Below, in pieces: positions 24,801 to 35,373 of a stretch of 64,000 nucleotides of DNA. How positions within the stretch are numbered: position 1 is the first letter of the stretch; each line of letters starts with the position of its first letter. The DNA comes from Orbicella faveolata. Taxonomy: Eukaryota; Cnidaria; Anthozoa; Scleractinia; Merulinidae. The DNA lies in contig NW_018150375.1 of assembly GCF_002042975.1 (NCBI RefSeq), positions 1,526,682-1,590,681 of the forward strand. The letters run 5' to 3'. The position numbers and the translations under genes are program-made. The notes beneath the pieces are model-generated. The model was given only the letters and a program-made list of their open reading frames with translations, was not told where the DNA came from and made no database searches.

Positions 24801-27800
24801 GAACTTATCTTGAACGGAAGCTCTAAACGTTTGGCAATTTCCTTTACGGATGCTGGTATTGATAAGACTTGACTTAGACGTTTATTTTGCTGGAAACCTT
24901 AAAGTTTACCTGCCATTATTATCGCACCGTGAGTACATATAAGCAGGCACATACTGAATTACCTTCGACCTATGTACTACGAGGTTTAATCTACAATAAA
25001 GAAGACAAGAGAGTTCCAGATCTGTGAGAGTCTTTGCTGATTTACTGTCCGGCTGACGAGAGACAACGACCCTGTACCTTTGGCACTGACTAACGAGTGC
25101 CGTGCAGCGAGCCTGTGCTCTTCAGAGCTTTCCCCAAGACAAGTCCGTCCGCCGTTATCCCTGTATTCAACAGTTCCCAATCTGATAGTCCATATCCGTC
25201 CTTAACCGCGCAGTTCCGCACGAAACACCTTTCGTTACACAACATCACTTTCATAATAAATTTAGAACAATTTTCGATTTTCAGCGCTTTTTCCGAAGTC
25301 TTAAATCAGGTGGATAGATTTTTCTAAAACGTTAACCATGTATGCCTGATAATGTTAACATTTATTCCAAAGTTTTATTAGCATTGATACACCGGAAACC
25401 TTTTAAATTTGTCGATGAAGAAGGCGCTCGAACCCACGAAAAAGTTGTGTTACAAAATCCCGATATAAAAAAAATTATGCTAAAATTATATATTAAACCA
25501 AATTTCAATCTTTTTCCAAAAACTGGTGTAATTTCCACGTCGATCAGAGTAAGGCAAGGTTGGTAAAACGCCAATTGTAAATGCTAGGTATGGTCGAGAA
25601 AAAACTGTATCGAACCACCTCAATAAAAAGAGGCAGCTTGTTCGTGGACTGAGGCTGTTGAGAGGGGACTGGGACCAAACCACCTCTCGCTCGTTAAGAC
25701 ATTGTTGGGCGCAACATGTTGCGTGCGTTTGGCCACCGTGTTGCGATGTGTTGCGACATGCTGGGTGTTGTTGGCTCAAATTTGACCATTTCAAATTTGA
25801 GTCAACAACACCCAACATGTCGCAACACATCGCAACACGGTGGCCAAACGCACGGAACATGTTGCGCCCAACAATGTTGCGATATGTTGCGTTGACATGT
25901 TGCGATCGTTTGGCCGGGGCTTCAGGGAGCCGTTTCTCGAAGGTCCCGAAAAGTTTTCGCATCCGAAAAGCCATAGCAAAATCTCAAACCTTTTGATTAC
26001 AGAGCTGTTTTATTCACATATTCTTAATATGAAAAGATGTTCTCTTCGTACAAGAAGTTTCAGGCGTATACACTGTACACCTCTATGTTTTTAGATACAG
26101 ATTAACTAAAAATGGCTTTGCGGGCCCGAAAAGTTTCCGGGCCTTTCGAGCACGGGCCCCAGGCCACTTGTCGCGATGTAAAGAACGAAGAGACTGCAAA
26201 CAGCCCGGTGTTTGTGATAGCCAGATCAAACACAACTGCTAAAAAATTAAAAGATTATTGACAAAAATCTCCTCACCTTTTCCCTTGCCTCTTGTTCTTC
26301 CTTTTCTTTAAGCTTTCTTTCGTTTTCTAATACTTCAAGTCTTTGCTACAATCAAATAGAAATTTCACAGGAATTCAGTAAAAATGATTAGTTCACTGAT
26401 TCACATTACAAAACATTGCAAACGCTTTTAAAACGAATTCGCCAAAAATTTTCGCCAATAATTTTCCCCTCCGAGCAGCGTCGTCTTCGATGAAGGAGAC
26501 TCTGCTTGTGGGGTACCAAAAATTAAAGTTGAAATGCAAAGTTGAGAAGAGATTTAATTTTGACCCAAAATAGCACTCTTGGTAAATATAATATTTGTAA
26601 AGCGAGAGGTTGTTTAGTTTACTCACTCGTTCTTTTTCTTCAGCCACTGCACGGGCAGCTTCCTCTTTTGCTTTCTTTTCTGCGAGTTTCTTTTCTTTTT
26701 CCTCATCTTTAAATTTCTTTATTCTAGGATCGCATGCGTAAGCGTTATCTACAACAAGAAAAAATTAAAAAATAAACATCCAACAATCATTATATATCAG
26801 ATATAAGTGAGCATGAATGGGGAAGTGTTTGGCTTGAATCAGGAGCCATAATCGGGGACGGAGACCGTAAGCGCGCGCCATTTCTAGTATTGGGGTTGTC
26901 CCCATGATATGGGACAATAATTCTATTTTTAGNNNNNNNNNNNNNNNNNNNNNNNNNNNNNNNNNNNNNNNNNNNNNNNNNNNNNNNNNNNNNNNNNNNN
27001 NNNNNNNNNNNNNNNNNNNNNNNNNNNNNNNNNNNNNNNNNNNNNNNNNNNNNNNNNNNNNNNNNNNNNNNNNNGGCGCAATTTGTTCTAAAAATAGAAA
27101 AATTGTCCCATATCATAGGTGCGCGCGGATCCCAAGACTTACGGTCTCCGTCCCCGATTATGGCTCCTGGCTTGAACTCAAGACATACGGATCGAACGCA
27201 ATGAGCTTTGTGCGTTCTAAACAAGAACTTTTTCAGATCTGGATAGAAGTTCACTCAACTTGTCCGTGCAACTTTCGGTAAAGGTAAAGAATCTGGTAAG
27301 TATTTCGGCCGACGCGTCGGTAATGTGTCGGTCGCAGTAGTGTGTCAGTAGTGTGTCGGAAGTGTTAGCCTGTGAACGGGATCAACAGTCAAGGACGGAG
27401 CGAAGAGAAAGCGGGAGGAAAGAAGATAGAAGAGAGAGGAGAGAAGGGGGAAATGGGGAGAGAGAGAAGGGGAGAGTCTGTAGACAAAGTATTGAAGCCG
27501 CCGCTCAGCCCCCTTATAATTAACCTGTCATTAATCTGTCAACAACATGTCATGAAGCTAAAAAAGTGCACCGCAAGCACATGCCAAATTACAGTGTCAT
27601 ACTCAACAAAGTAGCCTACAGTGCAGGCGTTTTCCGTGTATTCACGAATTACAGCGGTATTAGCTCGTTACTCCTCTTTCAGCCTAACACCCACTCCCTA
27701 GGACACCTTTTCGTCTCTCCCCAAGTCTCTTCCGAGTTTGAATCCAAACTGGCGCTCGCTTTCTCACAATGCGCTCGATCGCTCGCCAAAATACGCTTGC

Positions 27801-30800
27801 ATTACAGGCTATCAACAAAGCCACATAAAGATAACAGTGGAAACCATGCAGACCTTTTAACGACCTCTCAAATAATTTGTAATAGCACAGTCAAACGGCT
27901 TTACTCTACTTAAAGTTCCTCCTAATGACACAGCACTTATGCACCAAGTGTCCTTTAATAGGAAACCCGTGTGAAGCAAAGAAAGGCCGACAGACCGAAA
28001 ATCAAAAGAAAACGGCAAATGTACAAAAAGGTCGCGAACGGTAATAGACGCAATGAAAGAAAATTCGAATTTTCGGTCGTGTCGTCGGATTTTCCATATT
28101 TACAGGCAGTGGTTCTTTCTCATCGTTTCCATTGATTAAAAAAGTGCGCAGAATGCAACTTTGTCTCTCGGTTGCCCCTACAAGATTTTTTTCTGATGTG
28201 AAATTCCTTGCATGTCAAATTAATTAGGGGAATCGCTATTATATCATTTTTGTTTTCCGCCATGAAATAGTACAAACCAGTACTTAAGGTACTAAAAAAG
28301 GTTTTTTCAACTCTCGTCTCGGTGTTTGAGAATGTGGTGAGACATGGTTTTTCGTGTTTGACATATTACGTTAAAAAATGGCACTGTACAACACACATCA
28401 AAAGAAGAGCAAAGTGACTATAACGGCATTGTCAACGAATACTTTTCATCTGTTGAGGAAGGTTAAGGATTTTATTTCATTTTTGTCTTATTCTTTATTT
28501 TATTTTCGGGTCGGTGGACGCGTTGGTAGTGATTCGGCCAACGCGCAACTAACTGAACGCCTGGAAGAGGCTAACGTGTTGGTAGTGTGTCGGTGGTGTG
28601 TCGGTAATGTGTCTGGTCCTACACAGGTCAGTTCACAATGTGTTTTTCCATAGAATTAGCTTAGCAGAATAAGAGGCTTTGTCCTTACCAATTAGATTCC
28701 TAATACGAGCGACTTCTTCCTTTTTCCGCTTTTGTCTCATCACTTTGTTCTGCTTTTCAATCCATCTTCTCTCATCACGGCTGCAAATAAACAAAGGTTG
28801 TCACAAGCGTTTCATCCTTTATCACTCAAGTAATGATTCAAATTCATACTACATTCTCTTAACTTGTTCATGGAAAATTCAAAAATGCCTGTTACACGTA
28901 CAAAAGAAAAGACCTTTTTAATTCAAAGAGATAAGACATCTCGTTGACCTCAGTGAATAATATCAATCTTCTTTGCCTTACCATGTGATTTGGATTACTT
29001 ACTTCTCTCCTTTTTCTTTTTCTTCTTCATCAAGATAGGAATACTCTCTCCATGAATCAAAATTATACCTACATGTAAACGAAAAGGACCAAGAATAAAA
29101 TGACCTTGTATCATAGGTCTGCAATGCATGCATAGGGCTGCAGTCCAATAAAAGTACATGGACATGCCTATGTGTTCTAAAAGAAAACTGTTCAAAGTGG
29201 AAAGCAGTTAATTACCGGTAATACGCTCAAAAATTATCTGGAGTTGCTAATAGTTAATGTAACTGTTTAACCCTTTAACACCCATATTTTCACAAAAATT
29301 GTTGTTTTAACGGTTAAATCAGTTTTTGGCTGCCGTGATGCTAAATGGGCCTTAGTTTCAATGCTGAAAAAACTATTTTTTTAACCAAAAAGATAGATTT
29401 CCCAATATTACATGTAGGTACAAAAATGTACAATATTTTAATTTGGTGCATGTGCATGAGCCAAAATTTGGGGACCTAAACACTGTATCAGCAATAATGT
29501 AATCATTTACATTCATGCAAAATAAATATACTGTCATTTACCTGTGTTACTGTTTCTTTTTGATCTGTTAGAGGGGATTTGAATAGAAGCGAAGCCATCT
29601 TGTCTGCCACTTTGTCAATATGATGCTCTGATTACCGAGTTTGCATTATTGTCATTAACTATTAACTCTCATCGGGGGAGAGATTCTCAGGTTTCATAAT
29701 GGACACGTGTAAGAGGTCATAGTTAATGAAGATGTAATGAAAACTCGAGACGTAATCAGAGCGTCATATTCACAAAGTGGCAGACAAGAAATGTAAACCA
29801 CCTTTGCCTCTGGTCAAATCCCTTCTAAATGGCTCAAACAGACCCAGGAACACAGGTAAATAACAGTACATTTATTTTACATGAATGTGAATGATTAAAT
29901 ATTGCAGCTGATACAGTGTTTGGGTGTCCTGTGTCCTACGTCCACACCAGTGATGAAACCTGATGCTAATCAACTGGTAACTTACCAAAAACTATAAAAA
30001 TTGTCAACTTCTTCAAATGTAGAATTATAATCTCCTAATGGTGGGACTGGTTGAACTTTGGACCATCTGTGATGCAAAAGGAAAATGAACAAGTAAAAGT
30101 AAATAAATGACTGGCTTTTTGCAAAACTGACAGGTTTCCTTGGGGAAAATAACCACTACCAAGAAAAGAATGATTATAATGTATTGAAAAATTCTGTACT
30201 GAAGTTGTAATTGAGATGTGATAGTTCATGAAGTGTTCAGTTACAAAAATACATGTTAATGTCAAGTAAATAAAAAGATACAGTCAAACCTCTCTACAGT
30301 GACCACCTTGAGGACAGATGAAAGTGGCTGTTATAGAGAGGTGGTCATTATGGGAATGTAGAAGTGTAATATTAGACCTTTTTTCATGGCTGCAACATTA
30401 ATTTCTATTTTTTAAAAATGCTCATTGTAGCATACAAATANATGGCTCTCCATTCAGGATTTTCTTTGAACAGTTTCTGCCTTGCAGACATTTTTTTTTT
30501 TGGGGGGGGGGGGACAACATTTATGTATTTAAAAAATGCTGACTGTATCATGAAAATACCTAACACAATCAAAATATATCACTAAAACTGCAGAAACCAA
30601 ACAGAAACAGAGACCAAGGACGTGCAGTGCGGATCAATTTTCATGAACTTTTACAACGTAACATGGGGTTTGGTAGACACTATTCGTCAGCCGTTGAATA
30701 ACTGGCCATTATAGAGAGGTTATTTTGGTACATGTACATGTACATGTAGTTTGGGATGCACTTTACTGGCTGTTGCCATTGTGGAGAGGTGGCCACTGTA

Positions 30801-33800
30801 TACTGAGAGGTTAAAATAAGAGCGAATGTATGAACCATCCCCTGGGACAAAAAGCATTTACCATTGTGGAGAGATGCCCATTGTAGGGAGGCTGCCATTA
30901 GTGGATGTTCAACTGTAATAACTTTGACTAACCTTGCATTTCTTTCAAACACTGGGCCAAATACGTCAATAAAATTACTTCTAGAGTTGGCATTCGCAGA
31001 TGGAATGGAATCATCAAACAATGGATCTACACTATCATAAGCTTGCCGCTTCTCTTTGTTGCTTAAAATGTCATTTGCTATGGTTATGCATGCAAAAAGA
31101 TCTTCATCAGAAAGCTTTTTATCTGAAGAGCCTGCAGTTGATTTCTTTTTGTCTGGGTGGTGTCGAAGCACTTTCTTTCGAACTGAAAAATAGAATTATT
31201 TAAGAAAATAAATCACCATCAAAAAATGTGTGTACAGGAGTGTATGGTCTCAAAGTGGAATTATTCATCCAAAAAGTTAAGTACCACTAAAAAAAAGAGT
31301 GCTCAGTTAAGAAAGCCTGAGCTGGTTGACTCTGTAATAGTAGTTTTATTACATATTACAGTGCATGTACTTTGTAACTGCTTGAGCGCAAACGTTTTGG
31401 GGACAATTAATTATAAAACTTTGAGCCTGAACTGGCTAAAAAATTATCTGAAAAAGTAGTTTTACATGTATTACATATTACAAATGACTGCTTGAGCAAA
31501 AACACTTTGAGGACAATATTATAAAATTTTGAGAGCAGTACATGTATGGTAGCCTGATGGTCAGTGAACTGGACTCTGAATCTAGTGTTCTGGTTTTGAA
31601 CCCGAGTTTCTCAGAGTGTGTTGTGTGCTTAGACAAAAGAGTTTCATTTAATTAAGCCTGCCTTCGCTACATGTAGGTTATGGAAACCAGCCAATTAAAA
31701 TTAATGCTGAAGGGTAACCTTGCAATGGACATCTATCCAGTGGGAAGCAGGCATACAGTAGCCGCAGTTCTTTCATGCTGCTAAAACCACAAACACTGAG
31801 TATAGTGAAAATACATTGTGCCAGTCAGATAGGCCACAAGGATTAAATGTTGACTTTTTCGGGGGAAGGGTTCCACTAAACAATTAGATTATGAGCTCGA
31901 GATTTCTATCGCATGATAGCTGACTCGGGCTGTGCACTCGTCAACTATCACGTATAGAAATCAAGAGTGAATAATCTGATTGTTTTAGTACAGTATGTTA
32001 AAATCTACTAGTTGTTCAAAACTTTATCTAATTCCTCTTCACAGACACTTCAAAAACGCCAAGAAGAGACCGTCATTTTGTCAACAAGTGCACACTGCTA
32101 TGCTACTCACTATCTATCACAGAATAGATAGCGAGTAGCNTAGCCAATCAGAGAACGGCATTCGTGATAGAACGCAAGTAGATTTATACTAAAACCCAAT
32201 AGAACACTGATCCACTTGTACATCATTGGTAAGGGTATGAGAAAACACAATGCATAAATTTACATAAACATTATTATAAAGGTGTAGTTACATGCTTTCT
32301 TGATGTCTCCTGCAGTAGCCTTGTGCCTGAGTTTTCCAAGTCCAAGAACCCTATAATGATCTTGTTGCTGTAAAATATTATACGTCTGTAGTAAGACTAA
32401 TACAGTATGTTGCAAGGCATACTGACTGTATTATTAGTGAATTAGCAGTGCAGTTTCAAGCCCTACTCAGCATAACTGTGTTGTGTTCTAATGTGCAAGA
32501 TACTTGATTGTTACATTATGCTTTTCTCCTCTCAGGAGTATAATAATTTGGGTACTGGCATATTAACTCCTGATATATACATACATACATATCGTTTATT
32601 AAAGTGTCTAGTCGTTCTAGCGCCAACAGCACTAATTGGAGATACAGATAAAATACAATATTATTAACAACTATTATTTAAAAATTCATAACTTTCAGTA
32701 TTTTTCTTAAAACTACCTGATTATTAATTTTACAGCATATTTTGCATACAACTAAGTTGAGCATACATGTAGTTTACAATCCCTCCCACATCCCTCTAAT
32801 GTAGCTGACATATCCTTTTTGCATATCATGGTTGTAAAAGCTGGCAAAATAATGTTAATTAAAACTATAATTTGCTACTTTCCATCACTCGTTGTTACTG
32901 GAGTGGGAGATACATGAAAGCCTGATGTCACTACAATGTAGGCTTGAATACAGCAGACGGAAGCTTACCCATGGGTAAAAGTACATGTAAAAGGTATAGT
33001 CTGCATATGAGCCAAGTGGCCCATCAGGCAGGCATGTAACCAGGAGTGACCAGGAGTATTTCTACACCCCCTGGATGGGATGCTAGTCCATCGCAGGGTT
33101 ACCCCACACCATTAAATTTGCCAGTGCCCATTTATACACCTGGGTGGAGAGAGGCACTATGAGAGTGATGTGTCTTGTGCAAGAACACAACACAATGTCC
33201 TCGGCCAGGACTCGAACCCGAACGGCACAATCTGGTGGTGAGTGCACTAACCATGAGGCTAATACTGTGCCTCCACGCACCTTACCTATGACAACATGTA
33301 ATGAGACCACGTTAAAGTAAAATATTCAGCATGCAAAAGAACCAAAAGTTATTCTCAGTAGCCCAAAAATGTTTCTGTAATTTAAATTTCCTCAAAAATA
33401 CTCCCAAGAAAGTTCACTTGACAGAATCCACAAGTGTTTGCCTTAACTGCAAAATCCACACAGCTTTCTTCGCATGCTGATGTTTTGTGCTACATGTACA
33501 TAGTTATGTTCAGGTAGTCTACAGGCATCGACACCGTATATCAATTCTCCTGGATTATGATCTACATGCAGGAGTCCCCTGGATGTACATGTAGAGCAAA
33601 TCTCTGCATAGTCTTCAATATCGACACGTCACCTAATCTCCCGGAAAATACGAAGGAATGTGCATAATATACATTTNCTCCCAAGAAAGTTCACTTGACA
33701 GAATCCACAAGTGTTTGCCTTAACTGCAAAATCCACACAGCTTTCTTTGCATGCTGATGTTTTGTGCTACATGTACATAATTATGTTCAGGTAGACTACA

Positions 33801-35168
33801 GGCATCGACACTGTATATCAACTCTCCTGGATTATGATCTACATGCAGGAGTCCCCTGGATGTACATGTAGAGCAAATCTTTGCACAGTCTTCAATATTG
33901 ACACGTCACCTAATCTCCCGGTAAATACGAAGGAATGTGCATAATATACATTTTTCAGACATATTTTAGCCAGTTATTGGCATTTCTTGAGGATAAAATT
34001 GTTCTCGATATTTGAAGCATTTTTGTCGTCGAATTTGGTGGAGTTCCATGTGTACTTTGAACAACTTTTTTTCCGGGGGAAGAAGGTTAAATTGGCAATC
34101 TCCCAGATTTCAGTTTCATAAGGCTGGCATTTCTGTACAAACATGTGCAGTACTATACTTCTCGTGGCATGTGTTTTTGCCTAGCTACTTGAAGAGTAGA
34201 GTAGAGCAATTTTATTCAGGATATCTCCCAGGGTTATTGACAACAGGCGATAATAAGAGGACGTCAAGATGAGAAATTCCACACCGAAAAATCACTCGGC
34301 CGTGAAAGGGCAAACTCTTGGGCTTAGGCAGCGGTGCCTCCTTTCGCGTGCTCCTCGCCCCCAGGATTTCACGTGGCCATTTTTTTCTTGCAGTGTTCTT
34401 TCGCGTCACGCATGAAAGACTAAGCGAAAGAGGGACTACTCATAGTCTACCAATTTTAACACTCTACCTTCCAATCTGTAGGATCCAAAGTTAGGAGAAA
34501 TCTGTGATCTTCTTCATCTGAAGAATAACCTCCCTCAGAGCTGGCACTGGAACTAGCACTGGAGCTGGAGTGGTGCGAGGAAAGGCCATGTTGACGCCGA
34601 TGAATGTTAGCTTCATACCATCGGCCAACTGGCTCAAATCGAAGAGAGGATGGCGCTATGACAAAAATTAAAATAAATAGACAAATAAATAACAAAATAT
34701 TTCTGGTTGATGGCATGATAAGGGAAGGCTGCACCAATACACGTACATCACAATTTGAAAACCCACCCCAAAGATCTTCAGAATATAGAGTAAATGAATA
34801 CAGAAATACAAACAGATTGTACAGGAAGAGCTGAAAAAAGTTACATTTGATAACCATATACAGTGTAAGCTTCTATGTGCTTGTGTACCAATCTACATTA
34901 TACAATGTAATTAAAAAGTTATATCCCAGATTGGGAAATTTCTCATCTGGACGAAAATAAAGCCTATATATTGTAATGTTGCGATCCTGCATCACTACTT
35001 TTTAAATCTTTTCTCGAAAATTGTATCGACTGTTCCTCTAATTTCATTCATAACGCATGCTTGGTCACGAGTGCGCTTAGCGCATTACAAAAGTACACTA
35101 AGATGGTTACCTGATAAGCGGCAAAGCGCCAACGTCTTTTCGCCTTCCTTTGCAGGAGGAAGAGCCAT
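18530..35168 (-). CDS. DNAJC2: DnaJ homolog subfamily C member 2 (MPP11/zuotin), complete 18-exon gene
   Basis: DNAJC2 is a ribosome-associated J-protein (RAC with HSPA14) and a chromatin factor. Minus-strand exons, 5' to 3': 35111-35168, 34468-34655, 32292-32367, 30933-31182, 29986-30066, 29003-29068, 28689-28780, 26627-26748, 26277-26345, 23850-23930, 23646-23734, 23335-23407, 22232-22392, 21638-21738, 20674-20787, 20406-20449, 19522-19632, 18530-18586. All phases agree and sum to 1833 nt, 610 aa (human protein about 621). Landmarks: EPVGRW and TLDPTDWK near the N-terminus; J domain from about residue 86 (HYRVLGLGK) with HPD at 116-118; [11 protein letters not shown] and FERNARW; a charged helical zuotin-homology region; SANT1 from about W447 ([14 protein letters not shown]); SANT2 from W549 (AWTSEEQR, then [19 protein letters not shown]). 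All introns fit GT-AG. Exons 1-2 are duplicated at 40445-41145 and exon 18 at 12689-12745 by block copies. Start chosen: the only ATG in phase with exon 2. Confidence 0.93.
18760..18908 (-). mobile_element. tRNA-derived SINE fragment
   Basis: Read on the minus strand it begins GAGGCGCAATGGCCCAGTGGTTA, an A-box-like tRNA head, followed by a body with GACAAGACACTTTACTCCC, a motif shared by the SINE at 33068-33280. It lies in the last DNAJC2 intron. Confidence 0.5.
19248..19406. mobile_element. TA-flanked MITE (mariner/pogo-like)
   Basis: The ends CGGTAGAACCTCGCT and AGCGAGGTTCAACC are inverted repeats, flanked by TA at 19246-19247 and 19407-19408. It is 159 bp, non-coding, and lies in the last DNAJC2 intron. 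Confidence 0.65.
21020..21490 (-). mobile_element. Tandem tRNA-derived SINE fragments
   Basis: On the minus strand a tRNA-like head (21346 to 21272) has perfect 7-bp acceptor arms (GGCTTGA / TCAAGCC), a T-loop GGTTCGAATCC and a tRNA-Thr-like anticodon arm, but mispaired D and anticodon stems and no U at position 33. It is followed by a T-run with an n. SINE body motifs (CCTGAATTTTTTTC, CTTTAATTT, GCGATGATCA) occur both before it (21400-21480) and after it (21020-21130), so two or more copies are nested or in tandem. It lies in DNAJC2 intron 14. It is not a functional tRNA gene. Confidence 0.65.
21788..21878. repeat. (GTTGCT)n / (GTT)n microsatellite
   Basis: About 90 bp of gttgttgttgctgttgctg-type repeats lie in the DNAJC2 intron between exons 13 and 14. 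Confidence 0.9.
22487..22896 (-). mobile_element. tRNA-derived SINE interrupted by a MITE
   Basis: The tRNA-like head (22896 to about 22835) has GATGGCACAGTGGTGAGAGC (A-box) and GGGTTCGATTC (B-box). The body resumes left of the MITE with CCCGGTGTTG and TCCTCCCTCCGC, ending near GAATTCCAATTCGACC-like sequence at 22487. The 220 bp MITE at 22612-22831 is inserted between head and body. Confidence 0.65.
22612..22831. mobile_element. MITE with GGGGCCCGTTTCTC ends
   Basis: The terminal inverted repeats are GGGGCCCGTTTCTC and GAGAAACGGGCCCC. A second copy of the same family lies at 25925-26160. Both share internal motifs (ccatagcaaaatct, attacagagctgttttattcaca, caagaagtttcaggcg). Confidence 0.8.
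24015..25620. mobile_element. 1.6 kb element with about 125-bp terminal inverted repeats
   Basis: The left terminus (AGGTGGTTCGATACAG onward, about 24014-24138) and the right terminus (about 25497-25621, complement) match over some 125 bp with about ten differences, roughly 92%. The flanks are TTAA on the left and TCAA on the right, so a TTAA target with one change is likely. No transposase frame was found inside. It lies in DNAJC2 intron 9. The terminal AAGGTGG(C/T)TC resembles the 4455-5085 element. Confidence 0.8.
25699..25919. mobile_element. Near-perfect CAACA palindrome MITE
   Basis: Positions 25699-25877 form an almost perfect inverted repeat: arms near 85 bp, only a few mismatches, and a loop of about 10 bases (caaatttgaccatttcaaattt centre). 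The sequence then continues with GTTGCGATATGTTGCGTTGACATG to GGCCGGGGCTT, the same tail as at 9047-9196. It can form a long hairpin or cruciform. Confidence 0.8.
25925..26160. mobile_element. MITE with GGGGCCCGTTTCTC ends, copy 2
   Basis: It is homologous to 22612-22831 along its length. The left end is altered (gggagccgtttctc) and the right end keeps CGGGCCCC. It directly abuts the palindromic element on its left, within DNAJC2 intron 9. Confidence 0.75.
26840..27169. mobile_element. hAT-like foldback MITE with an internal assembly gap
   Basis: Both ends read inward as CAGGAGCCATAATCGGGGAC and onward through GGAGACCGTAAG, and the inner arms (catgatatgggacaat / attgtcccatatcat) also pair. 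The flanks GCTTGAAT (26832-26839) and GCTTGAAC (27170-27177) look like an 8-bp target duplication with one change, which with the CAGG start suggests the hAT group. The centre is a run of 142 n (26933-27074), placed exactly in the hairpin loop region. Confidence 0.75.
27301..28620. repeat. Region bracketed by GTGTCGGTA-type minisatellites
   Basis: Degenerate direct repeats of GTGTCGGTAGT occur at about 27301-27366 and again at about 28507-28620, both on the plus strand, in DNAJC2 intron 7. The enclosed 1.1 kb has no recognised coding content. A purine-rich tract (27402-27475) lies just inside the left set. It may be an old DNA element with subterminal repeats. Confidence 0.4.
27402..27475 (+). 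repeat. Polypurine tract
   Basis: About 75 bases are almost purely A and G (gaggagagaagggggaaatgg and similar). Such a tract is capable in principle of triplex formation. No gene function is seen. Confidence 0.75.
29475..29924. mobile_element. Long foldback element, about 450 bp
   Basis: The left arm starts CCTAAACACTGTATCAGC and the right arm is its complement (GCTGATACAGTGTTTGGG). Similarity continues inward for some 160 bp per arm (tttacctgtgtt, cttgtctgccacttt, gctctgattac) with scattered differences. The loop is about 100 bp. It lies in the DNAJC2 intron between exons 5 and 6. Confidence 0.75.
30281..30915. mobile_element. TA-flanked MITE with internal GAGAGGTGG repeats
   Basis: The left end CAGTCAAACCTCTCTACAG and the right end (complement CAGTTGAACATCC) are each bordered by TA (30279-30280 and 30916-30917), as in mariner-type elements. 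Inside are five or so degenerate units of ccattatagagaggtggcc, an (ACATGT)n run, a G-homopolymer near 30503 and a single n (30441). Confidence 0.7.
31545..31750 (+). mobile_element. tRNA-derived SINE, old copy
   Basis: A decayed tRNA-like head (agcctgatggtcagtgaact, ggttttgaaccc) is followed by a body ending ggtaaccttgcaatggacat, the same 3' motif as the SINE at 33068-33280 (complement). Confidence 0.45.
31876..32180. repeat. Nested short inverted repeats
   Basis: Outer arms caattagattatgagctcga and aagagtgaataatctgattg (31881-31987) face each other. A second hairpin (gctactcactatctat / atagatagcgagtagc, 32100-32140) follows and carries an n at 32140. It is probably a decayed inverted-repeat transposon in a DNAJC2 intron. 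Confidence 0.5.
33068..33280 (-). mobile_element. tRNA-derived SINE, well preserved
   Basis: On the minus strand: GGAGGCACAGTATTAGCCTC and ATGGTTAGTGC (A-box side), GGGTTCGAGTCC (B-box), then the body ACAAGACACATCACTCTC and GTGCCTCTCTCCACCCAGG, ending CGATGGACTAGCATCCCATC. It lies in DNAJC2 intron 2. Confidence 0.75.
33402..33676. repeat. 275-bp tandem copy, unit 1
   Basis: It is followed by n at 33677 and then a second unit (33678-33952) with about nine single-base differences, roughly 97% identical. The n exactly at the junction suggests two haplotypes laid end to end and not a true tandem repeat. Confidence 0.85.
33678..33952. repeat. 275-bp tandem copy, unit 2
   Basis: Partner of 33402-33676. 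The differences between the units are scattered substitutions, as expected of allelic sequences. Confidence 0.85.
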
Positions 35169-35373
35169 TTTTCAACAAGAAAATTTCACCACAACTCCAC
35201 TGCTCATTAATCCGCCATTTTGCACTCACGCGAGCACGCGATGCTAGCGGTCGGGGCTATGGAGTATGCGCAGAGGCGATTACCGATGGCGCGCTTTCGC
35301 AAAATTTCCTTGATTTTCCGATTTTGAACAAAATCGTGCTCTTGTCTTGGTAAGTTTTAGTGCATTTTACAGA
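35169..35373. promoter_or_regulatory. Divergent promoter region between DNAJC2 and the LAP2-like gene
   Basis: Only 205 bp separate the two start codons, which face apart. The stretch has a CCGCCATTTTG motif (35212-35222, YY1-like), a TATGCGCA motif (35265-35272, NRF1-like) and CG-rich blocks (cacgcgagcacgcg), and no TATA box. These are features of housekeeping bidirectional promoters. The duplicated copy is at 41146-41350. Confidence 0.7.

Noticed and set aside
35347-35373. Upstream ATG (MVSFSAFYR) as start of the LAP2-like protein
   Set aside because: The added residues are not LAP2-like and overlap a gtaagt-like 5' leader; the ATG at 35374 gives the usual distance to the LEM-like domain.
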